This document shows, one piece after another, positions 1 through 5,909 of a DNA stretch of 5,927 nt (positions are counted from its first letter, which is position 1; each line of letters starts with the position of its first letter). The translations under genes were made by a program, and so were the position numbers. Where the stretch lies: the NCBI GenBank assembly GCA_964617715.1, contig CAZTZN010000256.1:1-5927 (forward strand), given 5' to 3'. The notes beneath the pieces were generated by a model. That model searched no databases, was not told the origin of the DNA, and saw nothing but the letters and a program-made list of their open reading frames with translations. Source of the DNA: JALGVA01 sp964617715 (GTDB lineage: Bacteria > Armatimonadota > Zipacnadia > Zipacnadales > UBA5352).

Positions 1-2
1 TG

Positions 3-1016
3 ATGGCCGCCGACGCGCTGGCCGGCATGGGCGTTGCGGCCGCCGCTGCGGGCGAAGAGGTCGGCGAGATGTTCCACTACGCCATCAGCCAGCCGATCTC
101 CATCAACCGCCAGGGCTCGGCGATGATCCCCATCGTCAACCAGCCCATCGAGACCGAGAAGCTGTCAATCTACAACCCGAATGACAACTCCGTGCACCCG
201 CTGCACGGCCTGCGCATCCACAACACCACCGGCCTGGCGCTCATGGGCGGCGCGATCACGGTCTTCGAGGGCGGCGCCTACGCCGGCGATGCGCTCATCG
301 AGGACCTGGGGCCCGGTGACGAGCGCCTGATCAGCTACGCCGCCGACCTCGGCCTCGAGGTCTCGCCCGAACACAGGGGCGGCAACCGGCTGCAGGAGGG
401 GATGAAGATCGTCCGCGGCGTGCTCATCGTCACGCTTAAGGAAACCTCCGCGGTCGAGTACACCATCAAGAGCCGCGCTGACGAGGCGCGCACACTGCTC
501 ATCGAGCATCCGCGGCGGGAGGACTGGAAGCTGGTCGAGCCAGCCGAGGCCGAGGAGACCACGCGCAGCCTCTACCGCCTCCGGGTCGAGGTCGCCGCAG
601 GCGCGACCGAGACGCTGATGGTGCGCGAGGAGCACCCGCTGGTGGAGCAGGTCTACCTCACCAGCGAGAGCCTCGACCGCATCGCGGTCTACCTGCGCGC
701 CCAGACCATCTCCGACGCGGTTAAGGCCGCGCTGCAGAAGGTCGTCGAGATGAAGCGGCAGATCGCGGCGGTGGATCAGCAGATCGCCGACCGGGAGGCG
801 CGCCTGACCCAGATCGAGGAGGAGCAGGACCGCATCCGCCAGAACATGGAGCAGCTCGACCACGACAGCGAACTCTACCAGCGCTACGTGACCAAGTTTG
901 CGGAGCAGGAGGACGAGTTCGACAAGATCCGCACCGAGATCGCGACCCTCAAGGAGCAGCGCAACGGCCTGCAGCAGGAGCTTGAGGGCTACATCTCGGC
1001 GCTCAACGTCGAGTAA
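3..1016 (+). CDS. DUF4139-domain protein with C-terminal coiled coil (5' end missing)
   Basis: This is the C-terminal part of a larger protein. The reading frame is open to the left edge, and the ATG at position 3 has no visible upstream signal, so the true start probably lies outside the window. Residues about 23-235 of the visible part look like a DUF4139 domain: the stretch FHYAISQPISINRQGSAMIP and the following NQPIETEKLSIYNPN resemble the beta-strand-rich pattern of that family. Residues about 240-332 are heptad-like and rich in E, Q, R and K (for example QQIADREARLTQIEEEQDRI), which predicts a long coiled coil near the C-terminus. DUF4139 proteins have no settled biochemical role; many carry an N-terminal DUF4140 region, which would be upstream here if present. 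No signal peptide can be judged because the N-terminus is absent. A strong hairpin follows the TAA stop, so this is probably the last gene of its transcript. The family call is by recognition only; the coiled coil is clear from the sequence. Confidence 0.75.
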   Translation: MAADALAGMGVAAAAAGEEVGEMFHYAISQPISINRQGSAMIPIVNQPIETEKLSIYNPNDNSVHPLHGLRIHNTTGLALMGGAITVFEGGAYAGDALIEDLGPGDERLISYAADLGLEVSPEHRGGNRLQEGMKIVRGVLIVTLKETSAVEYTIKSRADEARTLLIEHPRREDWKLVEPAEAEETTRSLYRLRVEVAAGATETLMVREEHPLVEQVYLTSESLDRIAVYLRAQTISDAVKAALQKVVEMKRQIAAVDQQIADREARLTQIEEEQDRIRQNMEQLDHDSELYQRYVTKFAEQEDEFDKIRTEIATLKEQRNGLQQELEGYISALNVE

Positions 1017-1043
1017 CCGGAGCGGACGTGCGGCCGGCACAAC

Positions 1044-1073
1044 GCGGGCCGGGAGCTGCGGCTCCCGGCCCGC
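1044..1073 (+). terminator. Perfect 13-bp GC hairpin, probable terminator
   Basis: The arms at 1044-1056 (GCGGGCCGGGAGC) and 1061-1073 (GCTCCCGGCCCGC) are exact reverse complements around a four-base loop, TGCG. The hairpin lies 27 bases past the TAA of the DUF4139 gene and 18 bases before the ATG of the PHP gene. No T-run follows, so it is not a classical intrinsic terminator; hairpins without a U-tract are common in high-GC genomes. It could instead cause partial read-through attenuation or protect mRNA 3' ends. Any promoter for the PHP gene would have to sit within this 75-base gap or further upstream, and I see no clear one. Confidence 0.6.
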
Positions 1074-1091
1074 CGTGACGGGTGACAGGGC

Positions 1092-2573
1092 ATGGGCTAC
1101 ACCATCTACTGGGGCGACATCCACAACCACAACGCGGTCGGCTACGCGCAGGGCTCGCTCGGGCGCTCGTTCGAGATCGCGCGCGAACACCTCGACTTCT
1201 TCGCCCACACCGGGCACTCGCAGTGGCCGGACATGCCGGTCATGCCGCAGGACGCGCACCTGAAGTGGGTCAGAGGCTTCGCGGTGATGAAGCGCGCCTG
1301 GCCCGAGGTCAAGCGCATGACCCGCGCGGCCAACCGCCCCGGCGAGTTCGTCTGCTTCCTGGGCTGGGAGTTCCATTCGAGCGCGTGGGGCGACTACCAC
1401 ATCCTCTTCCCCGATGACGCCGGCGAGCTGCGCTACTTCGCCACGCTCGACGGGCTGAAGGCCTACGCGCGCGAGGCCGGCGCGCTGCTCATCCCCCACC
1501 ACCCGGCCTACCCGCGACTGTGGCGGGGGCAGCTCTGGGAGCACGTGGACCCCGAGCTGTCGCCGGTGGCCGAGGTCCTCTCCGAGCATGGCGGTGCCGA
1601 GCGCGATCGCGGCCTGCACGACTACATCCGCCATTCCATGGGCGGGCGCGCCTCCGACAGCACCTGGCAGTGGGCGCTCGACCACGGCCTGCGCCTGGGC
1701 TGTGTCGGCTCCACCGACGACCACCTCGGCTTCCCCGGCGCATGGGGCGAGGGGCTGGCGGCGGTGCTCGCTGGGGAGCTGACCCGCGAGGCGATCTTCG
1801 CCGCCATCCGGGCCCGGCGCTGCTACGCGGTTAGCGGCGACCGCATCGAGATCGACTTCACGCTCAACGGCCATCCGATGGGCAGTGAGCTGCCCGCCAC
1901 CGATGTCCGCGAGATCGCGGTGAGTGTGCGCGGCTGGGACGAGATCAGCATGGTCGAGCTGCTGCGCAGGGGTGAGCCCATCGCCCGCGCCTTCGGTCGT
2001 CAGCGCCCCGCGCTCGAGCCGTGGCCGGGGCGGATGCGCTGCCGGGTGCGCTACGGCTGGGGGCCGTGGGCGAGCCTGGCGATGCCGCGCACCTGCGACT
2101 GGCACATGCGTCTGAGCCTCGATGGCGCGAGCATCCGCCGCGTCGTCCCCGCCTGGCAGGCGGGCCCCTGCGAGGAGCGGCGCCGCGACCGCGTGCTGGC
2201 GCGCGGCGAGCACTCGTGCGAGTGGCGGTCCTTCACGGCGCGGGCGCAGGCCTTCGCTGAGGACCCGACCAAGGCCATGCTCTTCGAGTTCGACGGGCCC
2301 GCGAGCGCGGTGCTGCGCCTGGAAGTCATCGAGCCCGCGCCGCGCGTCATCGAGCGCACGCTGGGCGAGCTGGCCCGCAGCTCCACCGCCGAGTTCACCG
2401 GTCCCTTCACCAGCGAGAATGTGCAGATCGAGCGCCTCATCGCGCCCGCGTCCTACCAGGCGTCGCTGGAGATCACGGATGACGGTAGCGGCGCAGGCAG
2501 CGACTGGTACTGCGTGCGCGTGACGCAGGCCAACGGCCAGATGGCGTGGAGTTCGCCGATCTGGGTGGGGTAG
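1092..2573 (+). CDS. PHP-domain metal-dependent hydrolase-like protein
   Basis: A 493-residue protein whose first ~250 residues match the PHP (polymerase and histidinol phosphatase) fold, a polynuclear-metal phosphoesterase/hydrolase family. Likely metal ligands occur in the expected order: D9, H11 and H13 in YWGDIHNHN, H39 and H42 in HTGHS, E93 and H95 in GWEFHS, H103, H136-H137 in PHHP, E162/E165 in EVLSEHG, and D210-H211 in STDDHLG. The remaining ~240 residues are a beta-rich C-terminal region ending in WYCVRVTQANGQMAWSSPIW. This resembles the tail of large PHP proteins sometimes labelled DUF3604-like. The substrate is unknown. There is no signal peptide, so it is probably cytoplasmic. The ATG at 1092 opens directly into the first metal motif, which supports it; the upstream GGGTG (1080-1084) is only a weak ribosome site. 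It is the first of four closely spaced genes. The fold is fairly certain; the reaction is not. Confidence 0.85.
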   Translation: MGYTIYWGDIHNHNAVGYAQGSLGRSFEIAREHLDFFAHTGHSQWPDMPVMPQDAHLKWVRGFAVMKRAWPEVKRMTRAANRPGEFVCFLGWEFHSSAWGDYHILFPDDAGELRYFATLDGLKAYAREAGALLIPHHPAYPRLWRGQLWEHVDPELSPVAEVLSEHGGAERDRGLHDYIRHSMGGRASDSTWQWALDHGLRLGCVGSTDDHLGFPGAWGEGLAAVLAGELTREAIFAAIRARRCYAVSGDRIEIDFTLNGHPMGSELPATDVREIAVSVRGWDEISMVELLRRGEPIARAFGRQRPALEPWPGRMRCRVRYGWGPWASLAMPRTCDWHMRLSLDGASIRRVVPAWQAGPCEERRRDRVLARGEHSCEWRSFTARAQAFAEDPTKAMLFEFDGPASAVLRLEVIEPAPRVIERTLGELARSSTAEFTGPFTSENVQIERLIAPASYQASLEITDDGSGAGSDWYCVRVTQANGQMAWSSPIWVG

Positions 2574-2599
2574 ACCCGCGGCGAGTGTGGGAGAGAGCC

Positions 2600-2965
2600 A
2601 TGACCGAGCATACCGCCGACGAGTACACAACCCTCGACGGCTCGCGCGTGCGGGAACTGATCCGCCCCGAGCGCGAGGGTTCCCGGAACCTGAGCCTCGC
2701 CCGCGCCGTTATTGATGCGCGAAAGAGCACCGTCCGCCACCGTCATCGTCAGTCCGAGGAGGTCTACTACGTGCTCGCGGGCGAGGGCGCGCTGGAGATC
2801 GGCGGCGCCATCGAGCCCGTGGCGGCCGGTGATGCGCGAGTCATTCCGCCCGGCGTCGAGCATCGCGTCACCGCCATCGGGACGCAGCCGTTGGTGATCC
2901 TGTGCGCATGCTCGCCGCCCTACCGCCACGACGACACCGAGCTGACCGAGTCAGTCGTGACCTGA
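2600..2965 (+). CDS. Small single-domain cupin protein
   Basis: A 121-residue protein with one cupin beta-barrel. Motif 1 is seen as H47-x-H49 followed by E53/E54 (VRHRHRQSEEVYYVLAGEG) and motif 2 as GDARVIPPGVEHRV with H88, giving the usual 3-His/1-Glu metal site. Small cupins of this type include mannose-6-phosphate-isomerase-like, sugar-binding and dioxygenase-like proteins; nothing here selects among them. An ATG at 2546 in the same frame would extend the protein by 18 residues, but it lies inside the PHP gene. The ATG at 2600 is preferred because GGGAGAG (2589-2595) sits four bases upstream. The gap from the PHP stop is 26 bases and the next gene starts 13 bases after this one ends, so it is very probably co-transcribed. 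The product has no signal peptide and is expected in the cytoplasm. Confidence 0.88.
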   Translation: MTEHTADEYTTLDGSRVRELIRPEREGSRNLSLARAVIDARKSTVRHRHRQSEEVYYVLAGEGALEIGGAIEPVAAGDARVIPPGVEHRVTAIGTQPLVILCACSPPYRHDDTELTESVVT

Positions 2966-2968
2966 CGC

Positions 2969-2973
2969 GGAGG
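2969..2973 (+). promoter_or_regulatory. Shine-Dalgarno GGAGG for the 97-residue gene
   Basis: A perfect GGAGG lies five bases before the GTG at 2979. It is the strongest ribosome-binding site in the window, and it is what makes the non-ATG start of the following small gene believable. Confidence 0.75.
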
Positions 2974-2978
2974 CCTTC

Positions 2979-3272
2979 GTGGAGATCGAGCGGCGCATCG
3001 CGGACCTTGAGGCGGGACTGGGCAAGCGGCTGATCGTGCGCGAGGTGTGCACGCCCGAGCCCGAGCTGCGCGGCTACGTGGAGGTGCGGGCTACCACGGT
3101 GCTCATCGAGTACTGCGCCGCCCTGCCCGGATACTTCTGGGGCTACGAGCTGCTCGACACGCTGCTCGACTGGGTCGAGGGTGGCGGCAGATCGGCCTAC
3201 TTCTACGAACACAACGGCAGACTCATCCGCGTTCCCGCGCGTATCGTGGAGCCGGAAGGACGTGAGCGGTAG
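2979..3272 (+). CDS. Hypothetical protein, 97 residues
   Basis: I do not recognise this protein. It begins at a GTG placed five bases after a perfect GGAGG and ends at a TAG one base before the ATG of the parvulin gene, so it is tightly embedded in an operon and is very probably real. The N-terminus (MEIERRIADLEAGLGKRLIV) is charged and likely helical. The middle (residues 32-66, GYVEVRATTVLIEYCAALPG then YFWGYELLDTLLDWVEG) is hydrophobic and aromatic without forming a clear membrane span, and the end (SAYFYEHNGRLIRVPARIVE) looks like beta strands. There are two cysteines, C24 and C46, with no metal-binding spacing. No signal peptide is seen. Context (PHP hydrolase, cupin, parvulin lipoprotein) gives no specific function. 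Confidence 0.72.
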   Translation: MEIERRIADLEAGLGKRLIVREVCTPEPELRGYVEVRATTVLIEYCAALPGYFWGYELLDTLLDWVEGGGRSAYFYEHNGRLIRVPARIVEPEGRER

Positions 3273-3273
3273 C

Positions 3274-4257
3274 ATGTTCGGACCGACACATCGCAACCCA
3301 CTCGCGCGCGCCCTGGTCGCCGCCGCGCTGGCCGCGGGCGCACTCATCACCTTGGCGCTGGGCGCCTGCACGCCCTCGGAACGCCGGCAGGTGGTCGCGC
3401 GCGTCAACGACCTGACCATCACCACCGATGACCTGCTGCGTGAGTTGCGCCGCTCGCGCGGGCCGGCCACGCTGGTGGAGATGATCGACGCCGAGCTGAT
3501 CCGTCAGGGAGCCGAGGAGGCGGGTATCACCGTTGCCGGCGACGAGCTGGAGCTACGCATGGAGCGCGCGATGGCCCAGGCGGGCTCGGAGGCCGACCTC
3601 GAGGCCATGCTCAAGCGCCGCAACCTCACGCGCGAGCAGTTCCGCGAGATGCTGCTGATCGATCTGCAGCTCGACAAGCTGGCGCGGGCGTCGATGACCA
3701 TCGACGAGCAGGAGATCAAGGATTTCTACGCCGAGCATCGCGAGGACTACGCCGTAGGCGCGCAGGTCAAGGCCCGCATGATGCTGCTGGGCAGCGAGGC
3801 CGACGCGCGGGCGATCCTCGACACCCTCAAAGCCGGTGGCGATTTCGCGGGCCTGGCGAGCGCGCTTTCCCTCGACCCGGCCACCAGGGACCGCGGCGGA
3901 GACATGGGCTGGTTCGAGCGCAAGGACTACGCCAGGCCCATCGCCGACGCGGCGTTCTCACTGCAGTGCGGGGAGTTGTCGGAGCCCATCGAAGCGCCCG
4001 ACGGGTGGGTGATTCTGCTGGTTGAGGAGCGCAGGGACGCAGGTTACCGGCCGCTCGAGGAGGTGCGCGATGAGGTACGTGGGCGCATCGACCGGGCCAA
4101 GCTGCCCAGCGCGCGCGAGGAGTGGATCAAGGCCGCGCGCCGGCGGGCGACGGTGCGCATCACCGACCCCGAGCTGCGCGCGGCCACCCGCCGCATCCTG
4201 GAGAACGCGCCCGCTCCTGAGCCGGTGAGTCTCCTGCCGATACCACCACCGCAGTAG
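3274..4257 (+). CDS. SurA/PrsA-like parvulin lipoprotein (peptidyl-prolyl isomerase family)
   Basis: A 327-residue exported folding factor of the parvulin class. Residues 1-32 form a lipoprotein signal: basic residues up to R12, a hydrophobic stretch from 13, and the lipobox LGAC with C32 as the lipidated cysteine. Residues ~38-150 are a helical SurA_N-like chaperone region (VVARVNDLTITTDDLLREL onward). Residues ~161-252 are the rotamase domain, with the typical RGGDMGWF (207-214), DAAFSLQCGELSEPI and GWVILLVEERR. A final helix and a proline-rich tail (APAPEPVSLLPIPPPQ) follow. Both histidines usual in parvulins are replaced: the ASHIL-type position reads ARMML (M169) and the GYHII-type position reads GWVIL (V246). 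Isomerase activity may therefore be weak or absent, with chaperone action remaining. The ATG at 3274 is chosen because it directly precedes the signal peptide; GTG at 3262 is possible. The start is one base after the upstream stop, suggesting translational coupling. Confidence 0.87.
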   Translation: MFGPTHRNPLARALVAAALAAGALITLALGACTPSERRQVVARVNDLTITTDDLLRELRRSRGPATLVEMIDAELIRQGAEEAGITVAGDELELRMERAMAQAGSEADLEAMLKRRNLTREQFREMLLIDLQLDKLARASMTIDEQEIKDFYAEHREDYAVGAQVKARMMLLGSEADARAILDTLKAGGDFAGLASALSLDPATRDRGGDMGWFERKDYARPIADAAFSLQCGELSEPIEAPDGWVILLVEERRDAGYRPLEEVRDEVRGRIDRAKLPSAREEWIKAARRRATVRITDPELRAATRRILENAPAPEPVSLLPIPPPQ

Positions 4258-4356
4258 GGCAGACTACGCGCGATTGTGCCCTGAGCCGGACGCGGGGGGC
4301 GTGGTTCCCACCGCGGCCGGCGCTGCGGTCATGTCACCTCATCGTGAAAGGCGTGA

Positions 4357-4392
4357 GGCGAGCCCGAAGCCGGCATCGGCGGGAAGCTCGCC
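4357..4392 (+). terminator. GC-rich stem-loop in the intergenic spacer, possible terminator
   Basis: The arms GGCGAGC (4357-4363) and GCTCGCC (4386-4392) are exact complements. Inside them a second short stem, GCCG (4369-4372) with CGGC (4377-4380), closes a four-base loop, so the whole folds into one interrupted hairpin. There is no T-run. It lies about 100 bases past the parvulin stop and before the nifU promoter, a sensible place for transcription to end. A second weaker inverted repeat (AGGGCA 4256-4261, TGCCCT 4277-4282) overlaps the parvulin stop codon. The spacer from 4258 to 4526 holds these elements and the promoter; I see no gene in it. Confidence 0.35.
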
Positions 4393-4434
4393 CCTGCGTC
4401 CGACCGGTGGGGGGCACCCGCGTCCGCCGCCCGG

Positions 4435-4464
4435 TTGCCGCCCCCGCGCGCTTTGCGGTATAAT
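4435..4464 (+). promoter_or_regulatory. Housekeeping-type promoter upstream of the NifU/IscU gene
   Basis: A consensus -10 hexamer, TATAAT, lies at 4459-4464. It is 18 bases after a -35-like TTGCCG at 4435-4440, which matches TTGACA at four of six positions. An exact TATAAT stands out in such GC-rich sequence. Transcription would begin near 4471 and leave an untranslated leader of about 56 bases before the ATG at 4527. No extended -10 TGn is present. I see no recognisable operator, such as an obvious IscR-type box, around it. Confidence 0.65.
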
Positions 4465-4472
4465 CGACGGAC

Positions 4473-4486
4473 CCGGCCGCCGCCGG
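4473..4486 (+). other. Small hairpin at the predicted mRNA 5' end
   Basis: CCGGC (4473-4477) pairs with GCCGG (4482-4486) around the four-base loop CGCC. If transcription starts near 4471, this stem sits within the first few bases of the nifU transcript, where 5' hairpins can slow decay. A five-base stem in GC-rich DNA can also arise by chance. Confidence 0.25.
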
Positions 4487-4526
4487 TGTGGCCTGCCAAT
4501 TCAGCGCGCAAGCGAGTTGACGATAG

Positions 4527-4982
4527 ATGCAGTACTCTGAGAAGGTCATGGACCACTTCGCGAACCCGCGCAACGTCGGGGTGCTCGAAGATGCCAATGC
4601 AGTCGGTGAGGTCGGCAATCCCAAGTGCGGGGACATCATGAAGATCACGATGCGCGTCAACGAGGACACCGACGTGATTGAGGATATCCGCTTTCAGACC
4701 TTCGGTTGCGGCGCCGCCATCGCGGTCAGCTCGATTCTGACCGATATGGTCAAGGGCAAGACCATCAGCGAGGCGCTGGCGATCGGCAACGCCGACGTGG
4801 TCGCCGAGCTGGGGGGACTGCCCAGCATCAAAGTGCATTGCTCCGTGCTGGGCGAGGAGGGCATCGCCGCCGCCGCGCAGCACTACTTCGAGCAGCATCC
4901 CGAGAAGAGCCCGCCGCCCACCCTTGCGGAGAAGATCGAGCGTCTCAAGGCGCTCGAGGGCCACGAACACGAGGATCATTAG
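4527..4982 (+). CDS. nifU: Fe-S cluster assembly scaffold, NifU N-terminal/IscU family
   Basis: A 151-residue cytoplasmic scaffold on which a transient [2Fe-2S] cluster is built before transfer to apoproteins. The three cluster-binding cysteines are present: C34 in NPKCGDIM, C61 in TFGCGAAIA and C105 in KVHCSVL. D36 and the H104 that precedes the third cysteine are also kept. The start MQYSEKVMDHFANPRNVG matches the conserved N-terminus of the family, which fixes the ATG at 4527 even though no good ribosome site precedes it. There is no C-terminal Nfu or ferredoxin-like domain, so this is the short NifU/IscU form, extended by a helical, charged tail ending in GHEHEDH. No cysteine desulfurase (NifS/IscS) gene lies beside it in the window, so sulfur must come from a gene elsewhere. 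The gene has its own promoter, and the DUF58 gene starts 3 bases after its stop. The symbol could equally be iscU. Confidence 0.93.
   Translation: MQYSEKVMDHFANPRNVGVLEDANAVGEVGNPKCGDIMKITMRVNEDTDVIEDIRFQTFGCGAAIAVSSILTDMVKGKTISEALAIGNADVVAELGGLPSIKVHCSVLGEEGIAAAAQHYFEQHPEKSPPPTLAEKIERLKALEGHEHEDH
4971..4976 (+). promoter_or_regulatory. GAGGAT ribosome site supporting the TTG start at 4986
   Basis: GAGGAT lies inside the last codons of the nifU gene, nine bases before TTG at 4986. It supports that upstream start for the DUF58 gene over the in-frame ATG at 5049, and implies that translation of the two genes is coupled. Confidence 0.45.
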
Positions 4983-4985
4983 CGC

Positions 4986-5891
4986 TTGGGCGACCCCACG
5001 GACGCCACCCAACCGGTGGACGCCGAACTGCTCGCGTCGCTCTCGTCCATGGAGCTGCGCGCCCGCGCCATGGTGGAGGGCTACTACTCGGGCCACCATC
5101 GCAGCCATTTCCGCGGCGCCTCCATCGAATTCGCCGACCACCGCGCCTATGCGCACGGCGACGAGCTGCGTCACCTCGACTGGCGTCTCTACGGCCGCAC
5201 CGACCGCTTCTTCGTCAAGCAGTATGAGGCCGAGACCAACCTGATCATCCACCTGCTGCTCGACACCTCGGGCTCGATGGGCTTCCCCGAGCGCGGCGTG
5301 ACCAAACTCGCCTGCGCCACCTACCTAGCCGCCGGCCTGGCCTACCTGGCCTGGCGTCAGCGCGACGCCGTCGGCCTGATTACCTTCGACACGCGCGTCG
5401 GCCGGCAACTGCCGGCGCTGACCCGCCGCGGGCACCTGCAGCAGGTCTTCGACGCGCTTGAGGGTGCGCGCGCGGGGGGCGAGACCTCACTGGCGGACGC
5501 GCTCACGGAGGTGGGGGCCAGCCTGCGCCGGCGCGGGCTCATCGTGTTGCTGTCGGACCTGCTCGACGATGTCGGGGCGCTGCTGCGTGCCCTGGGGTTG
5601 CTGCGCAGTCGCGGCCACGACCTGATCGTCCTGCAGGTGCTCGATCGCGGGGAGGTGGAGCTGGACCTGCGCGGCCCGGTGGTGGTTGAGGACCTGGAGA
5701 GCGGTGAACGCCTGACCACCGACGCCGATGAGGTGAGCGCCCGCTACCGGGAGGCGTTGCAGGCTCACGTCGAGGCCATCCGTGACGGCTGCGCGGCCCG
5801 CGGCATCGACCACCAACTGATGATCACCGATCGTCCCCTGGGGCCTGCGCTGGTGGGCTATCTGGCGCGTCGCCGTCGGCGCGTGCGCTGA
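4986..5891 (+). CDS. DUF58 domain protein with VWA/MIDAS motif
   Basis: A 301-residue protein of the DUF58 family, which is usually encoded beside a MoxR-type AAA ATPase and other von Willebrand A proteins and is thought to help in chaperone-like or metal-insertion tasks. The family signature is clear: ELRARAMVEGYYSGHHRSHF (24-42 region), then DHRAYAHGDELRHLDWRLYG and RTDRFFVKQYEAETN. The MIDAS-type metal site is intact: D93-T-S95-G-S97 in LLLDTSGSM, T167 in GGETSLADAL and D191 in LLSDLLDD. No membrane span is present, so it is a soluble form. I start it at TTG 4986 because the residues before the in-frame ATG at 5049 (VDAELLASLSSMELRAR) read like the usual start of the family, and GAGGAT precedes the TTG. 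It begins 3 bases after nifU, so the two are probably co-transcribed. A moxR gene is not in the window; it may lie downstream or elsewhere. Confidence 0.9.
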   Translation: MGDPTDATQPVDAELLASLSSMELRARAMVEGYYSGHHRSHFRGASIEFADHRAYAHGDELRHLDWRLYGRTDRFFVKQYEAETNLIIHLLLDTSGSMGFPERGVTKLACATYLAAGLAYLAWRQRDAVGLITFDTRVGRQLPALTRRGHLQQVFDALEGARAGGETSLADALTEVGASLRRRGLIVLLSDLLDDVGALLRALGLLRSRGHDLIVLQVLDRGEVELDLRGPVVVEDLESGERLTTDADEVSARYREALQAHVEAIRDGCAARGIDHQLMITDRPLGPALVGYLARRRRRVR

Positions 5892-5909
5892 GCCGGCATC
5901 GTGGCGCGA

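Noticed and set aside
2546..2599. An upstream in-frame ATG for the cupin gene
   Set aside because: It lies inside the end of the PHP gene and has no good ribosome site, while the ATG at 2600 follows GGGAGAG at a normal distance.
165..2630. An 821-codon open frame on the - strand across the DUF4139 and PHP genes
   Set aside because: It lies opposite two well-supported + strand genes. Its translation is low-complexity, rich in A, R, L, V and G with no domain, as expected when GC-rich codons are read in the mirror frame.
3181..3273. A longer start (GTG at 3181) for the parvulin protein
   Set aside because: It would overlap most of the end of the 97-residue gene and put a polar 31-residue stretch ahead of a normal lipoprotein signal peptide. 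The ATG at 3274 opens directly on that signal.
4401..4434. Repeated GCGTCCG-type motifs and G-rich runs upstream of the promoter
   Set aside because: The copies are short and imperfect, and such runs are common at this GC content; no operator or G-quadruplex pattern is convincing.
4274..4540. An 88-codon + strand frame in the spacer before nifU
   Set aside because: It is proline- and arginine-rich, runs through the promoter into the nifU start in another frame, and has no ribosome site.
4329..5252. A 307-codon open frame on the - strand across the spacer, nifU and DUF58
   Set aside because: It is antisense to the conserved NifU/IscU and DUF58 genes, and its residues show no recognisable fold.
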